Positions 6,867 through 14,466 of a stretch of DNA of 41,433 nt are shown one piece after another. Source of the stretch: JBDTSW01 sp051004675 (lineage in GTDB: Bacteria > Actinomycetota > Thermoleophilia > Solirubrobacterales > 70-9). Positions within the stretch are counted from its first letter, which is position 1. Each line of letters begins with the position of its first letter. A model generated the notes under the pieces. That model worked only from the letters and a program-made list of their open reading frames with translations. It had not been told where the DNA came from and ran no database searches. Both the position numbers and the translations under genes were made by a program. The stretch spans positions 1 to 41,433 of the forward strand of contig JBPCKC010000088.1 of the NCBI GenBank assembly GCA_051004675.1, given 5' to 3'.

Positions 6867-7295
6867 ATGTCGGAGGAGGAGGAGGAGGAGGAGGAGGAGG
6901 AGAACGTCCAGGTTCTGCGTGAGCTTTACGGCGCTTTTGATCGAGACGACCGCGAAGCACTTAGACGACGCCTTGACCCGGACATCGAGTGGTCCCCGCT
7001 TTTGGGACCCCTTCTCGGCGTTGGCACAGTTCGAGGTGCCGATTCGGTTATCGACTTCCTCTCTGAGGTGCCGGAAATAATCGAGGGGTTTCGCGTCGTG
7101 CCCGAGAAGCTGATCGCGATCGACGATTCGCGCGTCCTTGCGCTCGAGGTTCGCCACGGGCGTCCCCACGGCACGGATGCGGATATCCGCCAGGAAGCCG
7201 GCGTTATCTACACGTTGCGAAATCGACGTGTGCTTTCCGTCGAAAGCTTTTCGAACCCGCGTGAAGCCCTCCAAGCCGCCGGGCTGTCGGAGTAG
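6867..7295 (+). CDS. SnoaL-like / nuclear transport factor 2-fold protein 1
   Basis: 142 residues with the SnoaL/NTF2-like pattern: an N-terminal helix (ENVQVLRELYGAFDRDD), a DPDIEW strand, a conserved GxGxVRGAD segment, and the C-terminal tail EALQAAGLSE shared with its neighbours. NTF2-fold proteins of this type are small ligand-binding or isomerase/hydrolase-like proteins; no substrate can be read from the sequence. Paralogues normally begin MSEENVE; here ten GAG codons expand the start to Met-Ser-Glu10. First of three genes separated by three bases each (TAG-GCG-ATG), clearly one transcript. No good Shine-Dalgarno is visible before it. Confidence 0.8.
   Translation: MSEEEEEEEEEENVQVLRELYGAFDRDDREALRRRLDPDIEWSPLLGPLLGVGTVRGADSVIDFLSEVPEIIEGFRVVPEKLIAIDDSRVLALEVRHGRPHGTDADIRQEAGVIYTLRNRRVLSVESFSNPREALQAAGLSE
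6873..6902 (+). repeat. GAG trinucleotide repeat (10 units) inside a coding region
   Basis: Ten GAG codons in tandem, encoding ten Glu directly after Met-Ser. The paralogues at 7299 and 7695 have two Glu at this place, so about eight units look like slippage expansion. Confidence 0.9.
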
Positions 7296-7298
7296 GCG

Positions 7299-7691
7299 AT
7301 GTCGGAAGAGAACGTGGAGATCGTGCGGCGCACCTTCACCGCGTTCTCCGCCGGAGACACCACAGCCATGCTTCAGGAGCTCGACCCTGACGTGGTCCTC
7401 CACGTGGATCAGGCTGGCCAGGGTGTCCATCGCGGACACGAGGGCGCGATCAAATCGCTCGTTGACTGGACTGAAGACATTGATGACTTCAAGGTCGTCG
7501 CCGAAGACTTCCTGGACAACGGCGACTATGTAGTCGTCCGGACTCGACAGACGGGGCGCGGGAAATCCAGCGGCGCACCGATGGAAGGACTGTTCTGGTT
7601 CGTCAACCAGATGCGCGAGGGAAAGGTAATCCGGATTCACGTCCTCACTACCGAGCAGGCAGCCCTCGAAGCCGCCGGGCTGTCGGAGTAG
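7299..7691 (+). CDS. SnoaL-like / nuclear transport factor 2-fold protein 2
   Basis: 130 residues. It starts MSEENVEIVRRTFTAFSAGD, then a LDPDVVLHVD strand, a GxxxGVHRGHEGA loop typical of the family, and ends EQAALEAAGLSE. Same fold as its neighbours but with only moderate identity, so an old duplication. The start lies three bases after the previous stop, suggesting re-initiation by the same ribosomes. Function unknown. The mid-region VVRTRQTGRGKSSGAPM and FWFVNQMREGKVIRI follows the usual strand pattern lining the ligand cavity. Confidence 0.85.
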   Translation: MSEENVEIVRRTFTAFSAGDTTAMLQELDPDVVLHVDQAGQGVHRGHEGAIKSLVDWTEDIDDFKVVAEDFLDNGDYVVVRTRQTGRGKSSGAPMEGLFWFVNQMREGKVIRIHVLTTEQAALEAAGLSE

Positions 7692-7694
7692 GCG

Positions 7695-8111
7695 ATGTCG
7701 GAGGAGAACTTGGAGATTGTGCGGAGGGTCTTCGACGCCGTGGCACGCCGTGACACCGAGGGCATCCTCGCGCTGTATGACCCGACAGTCGAGTACAGGT
7801 CGTCGCCCGGCACGTTCATGAGCCGCATAGGACCCCGGCGTGTCTACCGTGGTCATCATGGTCTTCGGGCCTTCAATCGAGAGTTGCACGAAGCGTTCGA
7901 GACGATCGAAACGACCTGTGATGAGTTGATCGACGCAGGTGATCGAGTCGTCTCGAAGTCGCGGTATTGGGCACGTGGTCGGGGGAGCGGAGTCGAGATC
8001 GACGGCCCCGTCCAGTTCGGGGTCTGGACTTTCCATGAGGGGAGGGTTGTCCGCACGGAGTGGTTCGCGACCCGCGAAGAGGCCCTCGAAGCCGCTGGAC
8101 TCTCTGAGTAG
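7695..8111 (+). CDS. SnoaL-like / nuclear transport factor 2-fold protein 3
   Basis: 138 residues. It begins MSEENLEIVRRVFDAVARRD, has YDPTVEYRSSPG and VYRGHHGLRAFNREL segments, a GRGSGVEIDGPVQFGVWTF strand pair and the tail EALEAAGLSE. Last of the trio; the next gene is convergent, ending at 8183. Substrate unknown. The three proteins share helix 1 and the C-terminal tail but differ in cavity-lining residues, which suggests divergent ligands. Confidence 0.85.
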   Translation: MSEENLEIVRRVFDAVARRDTEGILALYDPTVEYRSSPGTFMSRIGPRRVYRGHHGLRAFNRELHEAFETIETTCDELIDAGDRVVSKSRYWARGRGSGVEIDGPVQFGVWTFHEGRVVRTEWFATREEALEAAGLSE

Positions 8112-8182
8112 CGCTTAGGACGAGAAGCGATACTTTGCGCCGGACAACCGAAGGGGTGAAGCAGCCGGACATTCGAAGTCCC

Positions 8183-9454
8183 CTAGCTCACCTGACCGAC
8201 GGCTAGCGCCTCAATCTCTTCGCCGGCTCTGGTTGCGCCGTCCTCGGCGGCGAAGAGATTGGCCATCCGCCCCGCGTGCTCACGCAGGCCTTCGCTCTCC
8301 AGGCCCGCAACGATCAGCTGCCTGAGGCGGCGCGGTGAAACCTTGCGGCGCGCGCGCAGGCCCGCTCCGGCAGCAACGACTCGAGCGGCGGTGTCGTTCT
8401 GATCGCGCCCATCCGGGATGCACAGGAGCGGTACTGCGGATGCGAGCGCGGCGTGAACAGTCCCGAGGCCCGCATGGGTGATGACGAGATCGGTGTGCCG
8501 TAACACGGCCGCGTGCGGTACGAACCTGCGCTGGCTGACGTTCGGAGGAATCCGGATTCCTCCGAGATCCAATGCCGGCCCGCTGGTCAGCAGGCATCGG
8601 ACAGGCAAGCCATCGAGCGCCGCCAGGACTCGCTCCGCGAGATCGCGCTGGCCCTGAAACGTCGTACTGAAGCTGGCAAGAACCAGTGGGTGCGGGTGAT
8701 CATCCGGCCATGGCGAGTCCCAGCCGCCGGGCTCGGCGCGGCGATCGAGGACGGGGCCGACGTAGCGAACGTTCGGCGGGAGCTCCGCTGACCCGGCAAA
8801 GTCGAACGCCGCACTCGTAAGGACCAGGGCGACGTTGGCGTGGTGTAGCTGCTCGGAGTAGTGGCCCAGCGGGCCCATGCCCAGCTCACGGCGGGCGGCA
8901 TTTGCAGCCTTCAAGCCGGGTGCGAACAACAGATCGAAGCCTCGTGCCAGGACCTTGTCGCGCACTCTCCCCGGCCATCGTGTTGCCGGCATCAACCCCT
9001 GCCCGAACGGAGGGACTCCTTCGGTTGGCAATGGGTAGGGGGTGTGGACCAATATCGCCGAGGGCATGCCGAGCCGCTCGGCGCCAATCCCCGCCCCCAG
9101 CAGCAGGTAGTCGAATGCGATCACGTCCGGCGGCCAGCCCTCAGCGGTCGCGATCACGTCCTGGGCAAACTCGAGCGCCGGTCCGAACATCAGGTTATCG
9201 CGCGTTCGCGCGAAGGCGCCGATCGGAGTCCGGCCCTCCCAGTCCCGGATCAGGTCGCTCTCGGGTCGGCTGGAGTCGCCCTCGGGGGCCTTGGCGAACC
9301 CGGAAAAGGCGGCGCCGATCCGCTCGATCCGATCACGCAGCGAACGGTGCCCGAGCACCCGGACCTCGTGTCCTCGTTCCACGAGCCACCTGGCGATCAG
9401 CAACTGCGGCGCCACGTTGCCGCCCCCGTCCCAGACCACGAAGAGAGCGCGCAC
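8183..9454 (-). CDS. GT1-family glycosyltransferase (MGT/UGT-like)
   Basis: 423 residues with a GT-B fold. The N-terminal domain starts MRALFVVWDGGGNVAPQLL, followed by the helix-turn pattern of macrolide/UGT-type enzymes. The C-terminal nucleotide-sugar domain has VPHAAVLRHTDLVITHAGLG, then a TVHAAL region, PLLCIPDGRDQNDTAARV and a GAGL segment, matching the donor-binding motif of GT1 enzymes (H-G at the TH/HAG position and the D/N-Q pair). Probably moves a sugar from a nucleotide diphosphate to a small lipophilic acceptor; donor and acceptor are unknown. GTG start at 9454. It stands alone, with no deoxysugar or polyketide genes nearby. Confidence 0.85.
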   Translation of the reverse strand: MRALFVVWDGGGNVAPQLLIARWLVERGHEVRVLGHRSLRDRIERIGAAFSGFAKAPEGDSSRPESDLIRDWEGRTPIGAFARTRDNLMFGPALEFAQDVIATAEGWPPDVIAFDYLLLGAGIGAERLGMPSAILVHTPYPLPTEGVPPFGQGLMPATRWPGRVRDKVLARGFDLLFAPGLKAANAARRELGMGPLGHYSEQLHHANVALVLTSAAFDFAGSAELPPNVRYVGPVLDRRAEPGGWDSPWPDDHPHPLVLASFSTTFQGQRDLAERVLAALDGLPVRCLLTSGPALDLGGIRIPPNVSQRRFVPHAAVLRHTDLVITHAGLGTVHAALASAVPLLCIPDGRDQNDTAARVVAAGAGLRARRKVSPRRLRQLIVAGLESEGLREHAGRMANLFAAEDGATRAGEEIEALAVGQVS

Positions 9455-9549
9455 GAACCGATCCTAACCGCCGCGGCTAGCTCAACGCTCCCCGTTATGA
9501 TCGCGACCCGCAGCGGGGACTGCCGCCCCGCGGTTCACGGTTACCCGCA

Positions 9550-9960
9550 TTGGCGAGCGCACATCTACAGCTGATCCACGACACATTGGCGGCGGTCAGC
9601 CGCGACGGCTTGCGTGCAATGCTCGGCGCCGCGCATCCCGATATCGAGTTCGAGGATCTACCGCAGACGCTGGAGGACCGGCACCGGAGCGGGCACTCGG
9701 GGCTTGAAGCCTGGATCGCTTCTATCGAGGAGGTCTGGGATGAGCCCCGCGTGGAGACCGAGGAAGTGACGGAACTCGACGAGCACACGCTACTTGTCGC
9801 CTTTCGCTTCGTTGCACGCCTAAAGGGCAGCGAGATCGAGGTTCAGCAGCGACTGGCCAACTTGGCTACCGAGCGTGACGGAATGGTGATTCGCTGGCAG
9901 GTCTTCCTGAGCAGGGAGGAAGCCCTCGAAGTCGCCGGGCGGGCCGAGCCAGGCGCTTAG
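9550..9960 (+). CDS. SnoaL-like protein 4
   Basis: 136 residues. The order of elements matches the SnoaL-like genes at 6867-8111: helix LQLIHDTLAAVSRDGLRAML, a strand AHPDIEFEDLPQ, a RHRSGHSGLEAW loop, and a tail EEALEVAGRAE that is a divergent form of EALEAAGLSE. The frame opens with TTG at 9550, without a clear ribosome binding site; the true start is uncertain. It is divergent from the glycosyltransferase, with 95 bp between starts, so the two may share a regulatory region. Confidence 0.7.
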   Translation: MASAHLQLIHDTLAAVSRDGLRAMLGAAHPDIEFEDLPQTLEDRHRSGHSGLEAWIASIEEVWDEPRVETEEVTELDEHTLLVAFRFVARLKGSEIEVQQRLANLATERDGMVIRWQVFLSREEALEVAGRAEPGA

Positions 9961-10004
9961 CCTGGAGATCAGGGGGTCGTGGTCAGGTAGGCGCTAGCGC
10001 GGCT

Positions 10005-10031
10005 GGTTAGCCCCTCGGGGGCTCGGGGTAC
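10005..10031 (+). promoter_or_regulatory. Candidate SigB/SigF-type promoter of the STAS genes
   Basis: GGTTAG (10005-10010) and GGGTAC (10026-10031), a near match to the general-stress sigma consensus GTTTAA-N13-15-GGGTAT. A palindrome AGCCCC/GGGGCT lies between. Located 24 bp before the STAS gene start. Weaker match than the site at 17328-17354. Confidence 0.4.
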
Positions 10032-10054
10032 TGACATCTCGAGGACCTCAGGAG

Positions 10055-10420
10055 ATGCACGACCCAATGCCAGCCACGAGCGGCTCACGGGTTCCGAGAT
10101 TTGCCGTCCACGCGGCTCCGCGGGAGGAGGGTGGCACGGAGGTGGCGGTCTTCGGCGAGTTCGATCACGCGACCGCCCCTGGGGTCCGCGAGGCGCTCGA
10201 TTCGGCCGTTGGCGCGAGCGGGGAGGTGCGGCTGGACTTACGGGCATGCACCTTCATCGACTCGAGTGGTGTGGGCGTGATCGTGGCTTCTGCGCTGCGG
10301 TTGAAGGAGACAGGCCGGACGCTCCAGATCCGCGGCGCTCGCCAGCGCGTTCGGCGCACGTTCGAGATCGCGGGGCTCGCCGGCCACGAGTCCGTGCGCT
10401 TCGAGCCCGCCGGCGGGTAG
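10055..10420 (+). CDS. STAS-domain protein, anti-sigma factor antagonist type
   Basis: 121 residues, one SpoIIAA/RsbV-type STAS domain. It shows strand FGEFDHATAP, the helix VREALDSAV, strand VRLDLRACTFIDSSGVGVIV with the phosphorylatable Ser in the DSSG motif, and a second helix in the RVRRTFEIAGL region. In the known partner-switching systems such a protein, when unphosphorylated, binds an anti-sigma kinase and frees a SigB/SigF-type sigma factor. Start choice: ATG 10055 (GAGG upstream) or ATG 10067. A sigma factor of the right class is encoded at 16277-17185, but no kinase or phosphatase partner lies in the window. Confidence 0.85.
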   Translation: MHDPMPATSGSRVPRFAVHAAPREEGGTEVAVFGEFDHATAPGVREALDSAVGASGEVRLDLRACTFIDSSGVGVIVASALRLKETGRTLQIRGARQRVRRTFEIAGLAGHESVRFEPAGG

Positions 10421-10479
10421 CCAGCGCGAGATCCCCGCTGATTCTCAGCCCCGAGGGGCGCGCCGAGGACGAGGGTGAC

Positions 10480-10989
10480 GTGAAGAAGCGCAGCCAGGCG
10501 TGGGCCGTCGCACAAGGATTCGGGCGCGAAAGCGAGAACAACGGTCGCGAGATGGAGATCGAGGTCAAGCGACTGGGGGGTCGCGGTATCGAAATCGTGC
10601 CGATCGGCCGTCTCGACGCCGGGACCGTAGGCGAGCTTCGCCGAGCGCTTCTGGACCGCGTCCGACCCGAACCGCGCGTGCTCTTGAACGTCTCGGCGCT
10701 CGATGCCATCGACCCCGCCGGCATGGCCCTGCTGATGATGGCGCGGGTAGAGCTGGAGGCCACCGGCAGCCGATTCGTCGTGGAGTGCACGGATGCTGGG
10801 CTCATGCGTCGGCTACTGGGTGCCGGCATGTCCCGCTTCGTAACGATCGCCCAGCGCAGGCTGGACTCCATGCGCGCCCTCGGCGAGGACGCCCAACCAG
10901 AGACGCTGCGGCGCACGTTCTCGCCGGCTCGAGTCCCTCGCTCGATCACCCCTCGGCGATCGCGTCCCTGGAGCGAAGCGTGGTCCTGA
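10480..10989 (+). CDS. Second STAS-domain protein lacking the phospho-Ser
   Basis: A 169-residue frame from GTG 10480, or 145 from ATG 10552. STAS order: IEIVPIGRLDAGTVGELRRA, then VLLNVSALDAIDPAGMALLM, RVELEATGSRFVVECTD and a DAGLMRRLLG helix. In place of the DSSG phosphorylation motif it has DPAG, so it cannot be controlled by Ser phosphorylation at that position. It follows the first STAS gene on the same strand (59 bp gap if GTG is used). The last 44 bp overlap the 3' end of dxs on the opposite strand. May be a constitutive antagonist or a scaffold subunit; inference. Confidence 0.75.
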   Translation: MKKRSQAWAVAQGFGRESENNGREMEIEVKRLGGRGIEIVPIGRLDAGTVGELRRALLDRVRPEPRVLLNVSALDAIDPAGMALLMMARVELEATGSRFVVECTDAGLMRRLLGAGMSRFVTIAQRRLDSMRALGEDAQPETLRRTFSPARVPRSITPRRSRPWSEAWS

Positions 10990-12973
10990 TGCGTTCCGCC
11001 ACCGCCTCGCCCGTGAGCCCGGCTTCCTCGCGCAGGAGCGCCGGCTTGCCGTGGGTGACGTAGCGGTCCGGGATGCCGACGCGCACGATCCGGCCACGGT
11101 TCGCATCGGGGCCGGTGAACGTGTCCTCGGCGTGCTCGAGGACCGCGGCGCCGAAGCCCCCAGGCAGTGAGCCCTCCTCGACCGTGACCACCAGATCGTG
11201 CTCGGCGGCCAGCCGCGTGACCAGCTCGGTGTCGAGCGGCTTCGCGAAGCGCCCGTCGGCGACGGTGGGTTGGATTCCCTCGGCGCTGAGGATCTCGGCG
11301 GCGTCGAGCGCGACCGAGACCCCGTAGCCGTACCCCAAAAGCGCGACGCGCCCGCCCTCGCGCAGGACCTCGCCGGTGCCGATCGACAAGACCTCGGGGC
11401 GCTCGGGCATCGGCGCGCCCTCGGCGGCCCCGCGCGGGTACCGAAGCGCGATCGGCCCCTCGTGCTCGAGCGCCGTATGCAGCATGTGGACGAGCATGGC
11501 CTCGTTGCGCGGCGCCATCACCACCACGTTCGGCAGGCAGCGCAAGTAGGAGATGTCGTAGGCCCCGTGGTGGGTTGGGCCGTCGTCGCCCACGAGCCCC
11601 GCCCGGTCCATCGCGAAGACCACGTCGAGCTTCTGCAGGCAGACGTCGTGGACGATCTGGTCGTAGGCGCGCTGGAGGAAGGTCGAGTAGATCGCGCAGA
11701 CGGGCTTCGCGCCCTGAAGCGCCAGCCCCGAGGCCAGGAGCACGGCGTCCTGCTCGGCGATCCCCACGTCGTAATACTGATCGGGCAGCTCCTTGGCCAG
11801 CTTCGAAAGCCCGGTCCCCCCCGCCATCGCAGCCGTGATCCCGATCACGCGCCGGTCGCGGGTCGCCTCGTCGACCATCGCCTCGGCAAAGACCTGCGTG
11901 TACTGGGGTGGGTCGGGCGGCGGCGCCGGCTTCTCGACCTTGTCGAACGCCGAGCCGTCCTGGGGGGCGACGTCGTCCGTCGCGGGGGCCTTCGGCTTGG
12001 CCGGGGGCGCCGGCTTGCGGTTGACAATCGAGTGCGGCTTGGCGGCATGCCACTTCTCCATCCCCTCGAGGCCGCCCTCCTCGGCGGGCGCGAAGCCCTT
12101 GCCCTTCACGGTCTGGATATGGACCACAACGGGGCGCTCGGCTTCGAGTGCGTCCTCGAGCGCCTCCCGCAGCGCGGTCACGTCGTGTCCGTCGATCACG
12201 CCCACGTAGGCGAGGTCGAGCTCCTCGAACATCAGCCCGGGCGCCCAGTAGGCCTTGATCGCGGACTTGATCTCGGGCCCGAGGCGCTCGATCCGCTCCC
12301 CGAGCCCCAGCGGTAGCTTGGTGAGGCGGGACTCGACGTCCTCCCTCGCCTGGTAGAGGCGCCTGTTGAGCCTGACGCGGTTGAAGTAGGAGTTGAGCGC
12401 GCCGACGTTGGGCGAGATCGACATGCCGTTGTCGTTCAGCACGATCACCATCGGCGTCTGCAAGCCGCCGGCGTTGTGGAGCGCCTCGAAGGCCACGCCG
12501 CCGGTGAGCGCGCCGTCGCCGATCACGGCGACCACCTTGCCGTCCTCCCCGATGCCCTTGCGCATCGCCTCCTTCAGGCCCACGCCGTATCCGATCGAGG
12601 TCGAGGCGTGCCCGGCGCCCATGATGTCGTGCTCGGACTCGGCAATCGAGCAGAACGGCGCGAGTCCCCCGTACTGGCGGATCGTGTCGAGCCGGTCGCG
12701 GCGCCCCGTGAGGATCTTGTGGGGGTAGGCCTGGTGTCCGACGTCCCAGAGGATCTTGTCGCGCGGCGATTCGAGCAGCGCGTGCAGCACGGTCGCCAGC
12801 TCGCAGGTCCCGAGGTTGGCGCCGAAGTGCCCGCCGATCTCGCCGATCGTGTCGATGACGAGCTCGCGTACCTCCTGGGAGATCTGGGCCAGCTCGGCGT
12901 CGGAGCGGCCGTTGAGATCCTCGGGGCCGTCGATCCGGGGGAGGAGCGGCTCGTTGCGTTCGTCCTGGCTCAT
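10946..12973 (-). CDS. dxs: 1-deoxy-D-xylulose-5-phosphate synthase (DXS)
   Basis: 675 residues. Thiamine-diphosphate enzyme that joins pyruvate and glyceraldehyde 3-phosphate, the first step of the MEP isoprenoid pathway, in the cytoplasm. The order fits: ILWDVGHQAYPHKILTGR (domain I), the ThDP motif IGDGALTGGVAFEALHN, the IVLNDNGMSISPN loop, then GIAEQ with the catalytic Glu at 407, and GPTHHGAYDISYL. A Pro/Ala/Lys-rich linker near residues 315-350 makes it longer than the usual 620-640. Odd: the highly conserved His two residues after the catalytic Glu (AEQH) is Asp409. It overlaps the prenyl synthase gene by 4 bp (ATGA), so the two are translationally coupled. Confidence 0.97.
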   Translation of the reverse strand: MSQDERNEPLLPRIDGPEDLNGRSDAELAQISQEVRELVIDTIGEIGGHFGANLGTCELATVLHALLESPRDKILWDVGHQAYPHKILTGRRDRLDTIRQYGGLAPFCSIAESEHDIMGAGHASTSIGYGVGLKEAMRKGIGEDGKVVAVIGDGALTGGVAFEALHNAGGLQTPMVIVLNDNGMSISPNVGALNSYFNRVRLNRRLYQAREDVESRLTKLPLGLGERIERLGPEIKSAIKAYWAPGLMFEELDLAYVGVIDGHDVTALREALEDALEAERPVVVHIQTVKGKGFAPAEEGGLEGMEKWHAAKPHSIVNRKPAPPAKPKAPATDDVAPQDGSAFDKVEKPAPPPDPPQYTQVFAEAMVDEATRDRRVIGITAAMAGGTGLSKLAKELPDQYYDVGIAEQDAVLLASGLALQGAKPVCAIYSTFLQRAYDQIVHDVCLQKLDVVFAMDRAGLVGDDGPTHHGAYDISYLRCLPNVVVMAPRNEAMLVHMLHTALEHEGPIALRYPRGAAEGAPMPERPEVLSIGTGEVLREGGRVALLGYGYGVSVALDAAEILSAEGIQPTVADGRFAKPLDTELVTRLAAEHDLVVTVEEGSLPGGFGAAVLEHAEDTFTGPDANRGRIVRVGIPDRYVTHGKPALLREEAGLTGEAVAERIRTTLRSRDAIAEG

Positions 12974-13842
12974 GACTGCCTGGTGTGGATGAAGTCGGTG
13001 ATCCGCTCGAGGTCGGTCGTCTCATCGCCCGCCTCGCCCAGCGCCGCCCGGGCCTTGGCGTGAGACTCCGCGGCAAGCTCGCGCGCGCGGTCGAGCCCGA
13101 AGAGGCTCACGTAGGTTCGCTTTCCGTGCCGTTCGTCCGATCCATGTGGCTTTCCAAGTTCCTCGTCCGATCCGGTCACGTCGAGGATGTCGTCGACGAT
13201 CTGGAACAGGACGCCTAGCTCGTCGGCGAAACGCCGATAGGGAATTGTGGCAGCCTCGGCCGCTCCGGCAAGGATCAGGGGCACCCGCACGCTGGCGCCG
13301 ATCAGGCGGCCGGTCTTGAGCGCGTGGAGCTTGCGCAGGCCATCCGCGTCGAGCCCCTCCCCCACCGTGACATCCACGTACTGGCCGCCGACCATCCCCC
13401 CCACCCCGGTCGCGCCGGTCAGCTCGCCGAGCGCCGCCAGGACGCGCTCGGGCTCGCCCCCCTGGCGCTCGCAGAACAGGCGGATCGCCTCGGCGAAGAG
13501 GCCGTCGCCCGCGAGGATCGCAACGTCCTCGCCGAACTTCACATGGGAGGTGGGCTCGCCCCGGCGCAGCGCGTCGTCGTCCATCGCGGGCAGGTCGTCG
13601 TGGATCAGCGAGTAGGTGTGGATCAGCTCGATCGCCGCGGCGGCGGGAAGCATGGATTTCGGATCGGACCCGATCGAGCCCGCCGTCGCGAGCGCCAGCA
13701 CCGGGCGGATCCGCTTGCCGCCGGCAAGCAGCGAGTAGCGCATCGCCTCGTCGAGGCCGGCGGTGGCACGGGCGTCCGAGAAGGCCAGCGAGTCCAGATA
13801 GCGTTCGACCAGATCGCGCAGGTCGTCGGGGTAACGGGTCAC
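12970..13842 (-). CDS. ispA: Polyprenyl synthetase (farnesyl/geranylgeranyl diphosphate synthase type)
   Basis: 290 residues. Condenses isopentenyl diphosphate with allylic diphosphates. It has the first Asp-rich motif DDLPAMDDD (near residue 82) with two-residue insertion (type II FPP/GGPP of bacteria), the GGKRIRP block, LKTGRLIGAS and the second Asp-rich motif DDILDVTGS (near residue 216), plus GK near the C-terminus (LGKPHGSDERHGKRTYV). Chain length cannot be read with certainty. GTG start at 13842. Directly upstream of dxs with ATGA overlap, so DXS and a prenyl transferase are made together. Confidence 0.93.
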   Translation of the reverse strand: MTRYPDDLRDLVERYLDSLAFSDARATAGLDEAMRYSLLAGGKRIRPVLALATAGSIGSDPKSMLPAAAAIELIHTYSLIHDDLPAMDDDALRRGEPTSHVKFGEDVAILAGDGLFAEAIRLFCERQGGEPERVLAALGELTGATGVGGMVGGQYVDVTVGEGLDADGLRKLHALKTGRLIGASVRVPLILAGAAEAATIPYRRFADELGVLFQIVDDILDVTGSDEELGKPHGSDERHGKRTYVSLFGLDRARELAAESHAKARAALGEAGDETTDLERITDFIHTRQS

Positions 13843-13887
13843 CGGGAAGCTCGACGGCTGGTGCTCATCTCCGGAGCGCCAGTCCGC

Positions 13888-14064
13888 TCAAGTGCTTGGG
13901 TCCGGCCCGCTCGCACGCTCGAGCTCGTTCCCCGCCTTCGCGACGAGGTCGGCGGCCTCGCGGGCGAGCTCCTCGGCCTCCGCGTCAGGCAGGTCTCCGC
14001 GCAGGCGCTCGGCGATCTGACGCAGGCGCTCGGCGATCGCCTCTACCTCGGCGGCCGCGCTCAC
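13888..14064 (-). CDS. Small coiled-coil protein in the xseB position
   Basis: 58 residues, starting GTG at 14064 and overlapping the nusB stop by four bases (GTGA). Nearly all helical and charged: AEVEAIAERLRQIAERLRGD, then AEAEELAREAADLVAKAGNE, ending SGPDPST. The two heptad-like helices resemble the small helical hairpin of exonuclease VII small subunit XseB, which often sits beside the prenyl synthase gene, but the XseB signature is not visible. Too short for normal ORF cut-offs; coding is supported by the overlap, third-position GC and regular heptads. Confidence 0.7.
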   Translation of the reverse strand: MSAAAEVEAIAERLRQIAERLRGDLPDAEAEELAREAADLVAKAGNELERASGPDPST

Positions 14065-14447
14065 GCGGGCTCATTCCTCGGAAGGTCGGCCGCCGCCGCG
14101 CCCAGGATTCCGTTGACGAACTTGGGCGCGTCGGTGCCGCAGAACTCGCCCGCGAGCTTCACCGCCTCGTCGATGGCGACCTCCACGGGGATGTCGTCGC
14201 GGTGGCGCATCTCATAGAGAGCCACGCGCATGATGTTGCGCTCCAGCGCGGCGATCCGGTCGAGCTCCCAGCCCTTGGCGAGGCGTGCGATCTCCGCGTC
14301 GAGGTCGTCCTCGCGCTCGGCGGTGCCGTGAGCCAGCTGGCGCGTGAAGGGCTTGGCCCCGTTCAGGATGTCCTCCAGCTCGCCCCCGCGCACCTGGCGC
14401 TGGTAGAGAGCGAACACGGCCTCACGGCGCTGGTCGGAACGGCGCAT
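14061..14447 (-). CDS. nusB: Transcription antitermination factor NusB
   Basis: 128 residues, all-helical. With NusE it binds boxA RNA and helps antitermination on rRNA operons. Family features: RRSDQRREAVFALYQRQVRG at the N-terminus, LDAEIARLAKGWELDRIAAL, ERNIMRVALYEM and the C-terminal AIDEAVKLAGEF ... FVNGILG, all in order and of standard length. ATG at 14447, 19 bp after the efp stop. This efp-nusB order is the usual actinobacterial arrangement. Confidence 0.96.
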   Translation of the reverse strand: MRRSDQRREAVFALYQRQVRGGELEDILNGAKPFTRQLAHGTAEREDDLDAEIARLAKGWELDRIAALERNIMRVALYEMRHRDDIPVEVAIDEAVKLAGEFCGTDAPKFVNGILGAAAADLPRNEPA

Positions 14448-14466
14448 GGGGTTGACGGTAGCGCGC

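Noticed and set aside
6843..8036. 397-codon minus-strand frame opposite the SnoaL-like genes
   Set aside because: Antisense shadow; its poly-Leu end is the reverse of the GAG tract.
10254..13076. 940-codon open frame on the minus strand over dxs
   Set aside because: It is a GC-driven shadow of dxs in another frame: Arg/Gly-rich low complexity, no domain. The dxs frame has all catalytic motifs.
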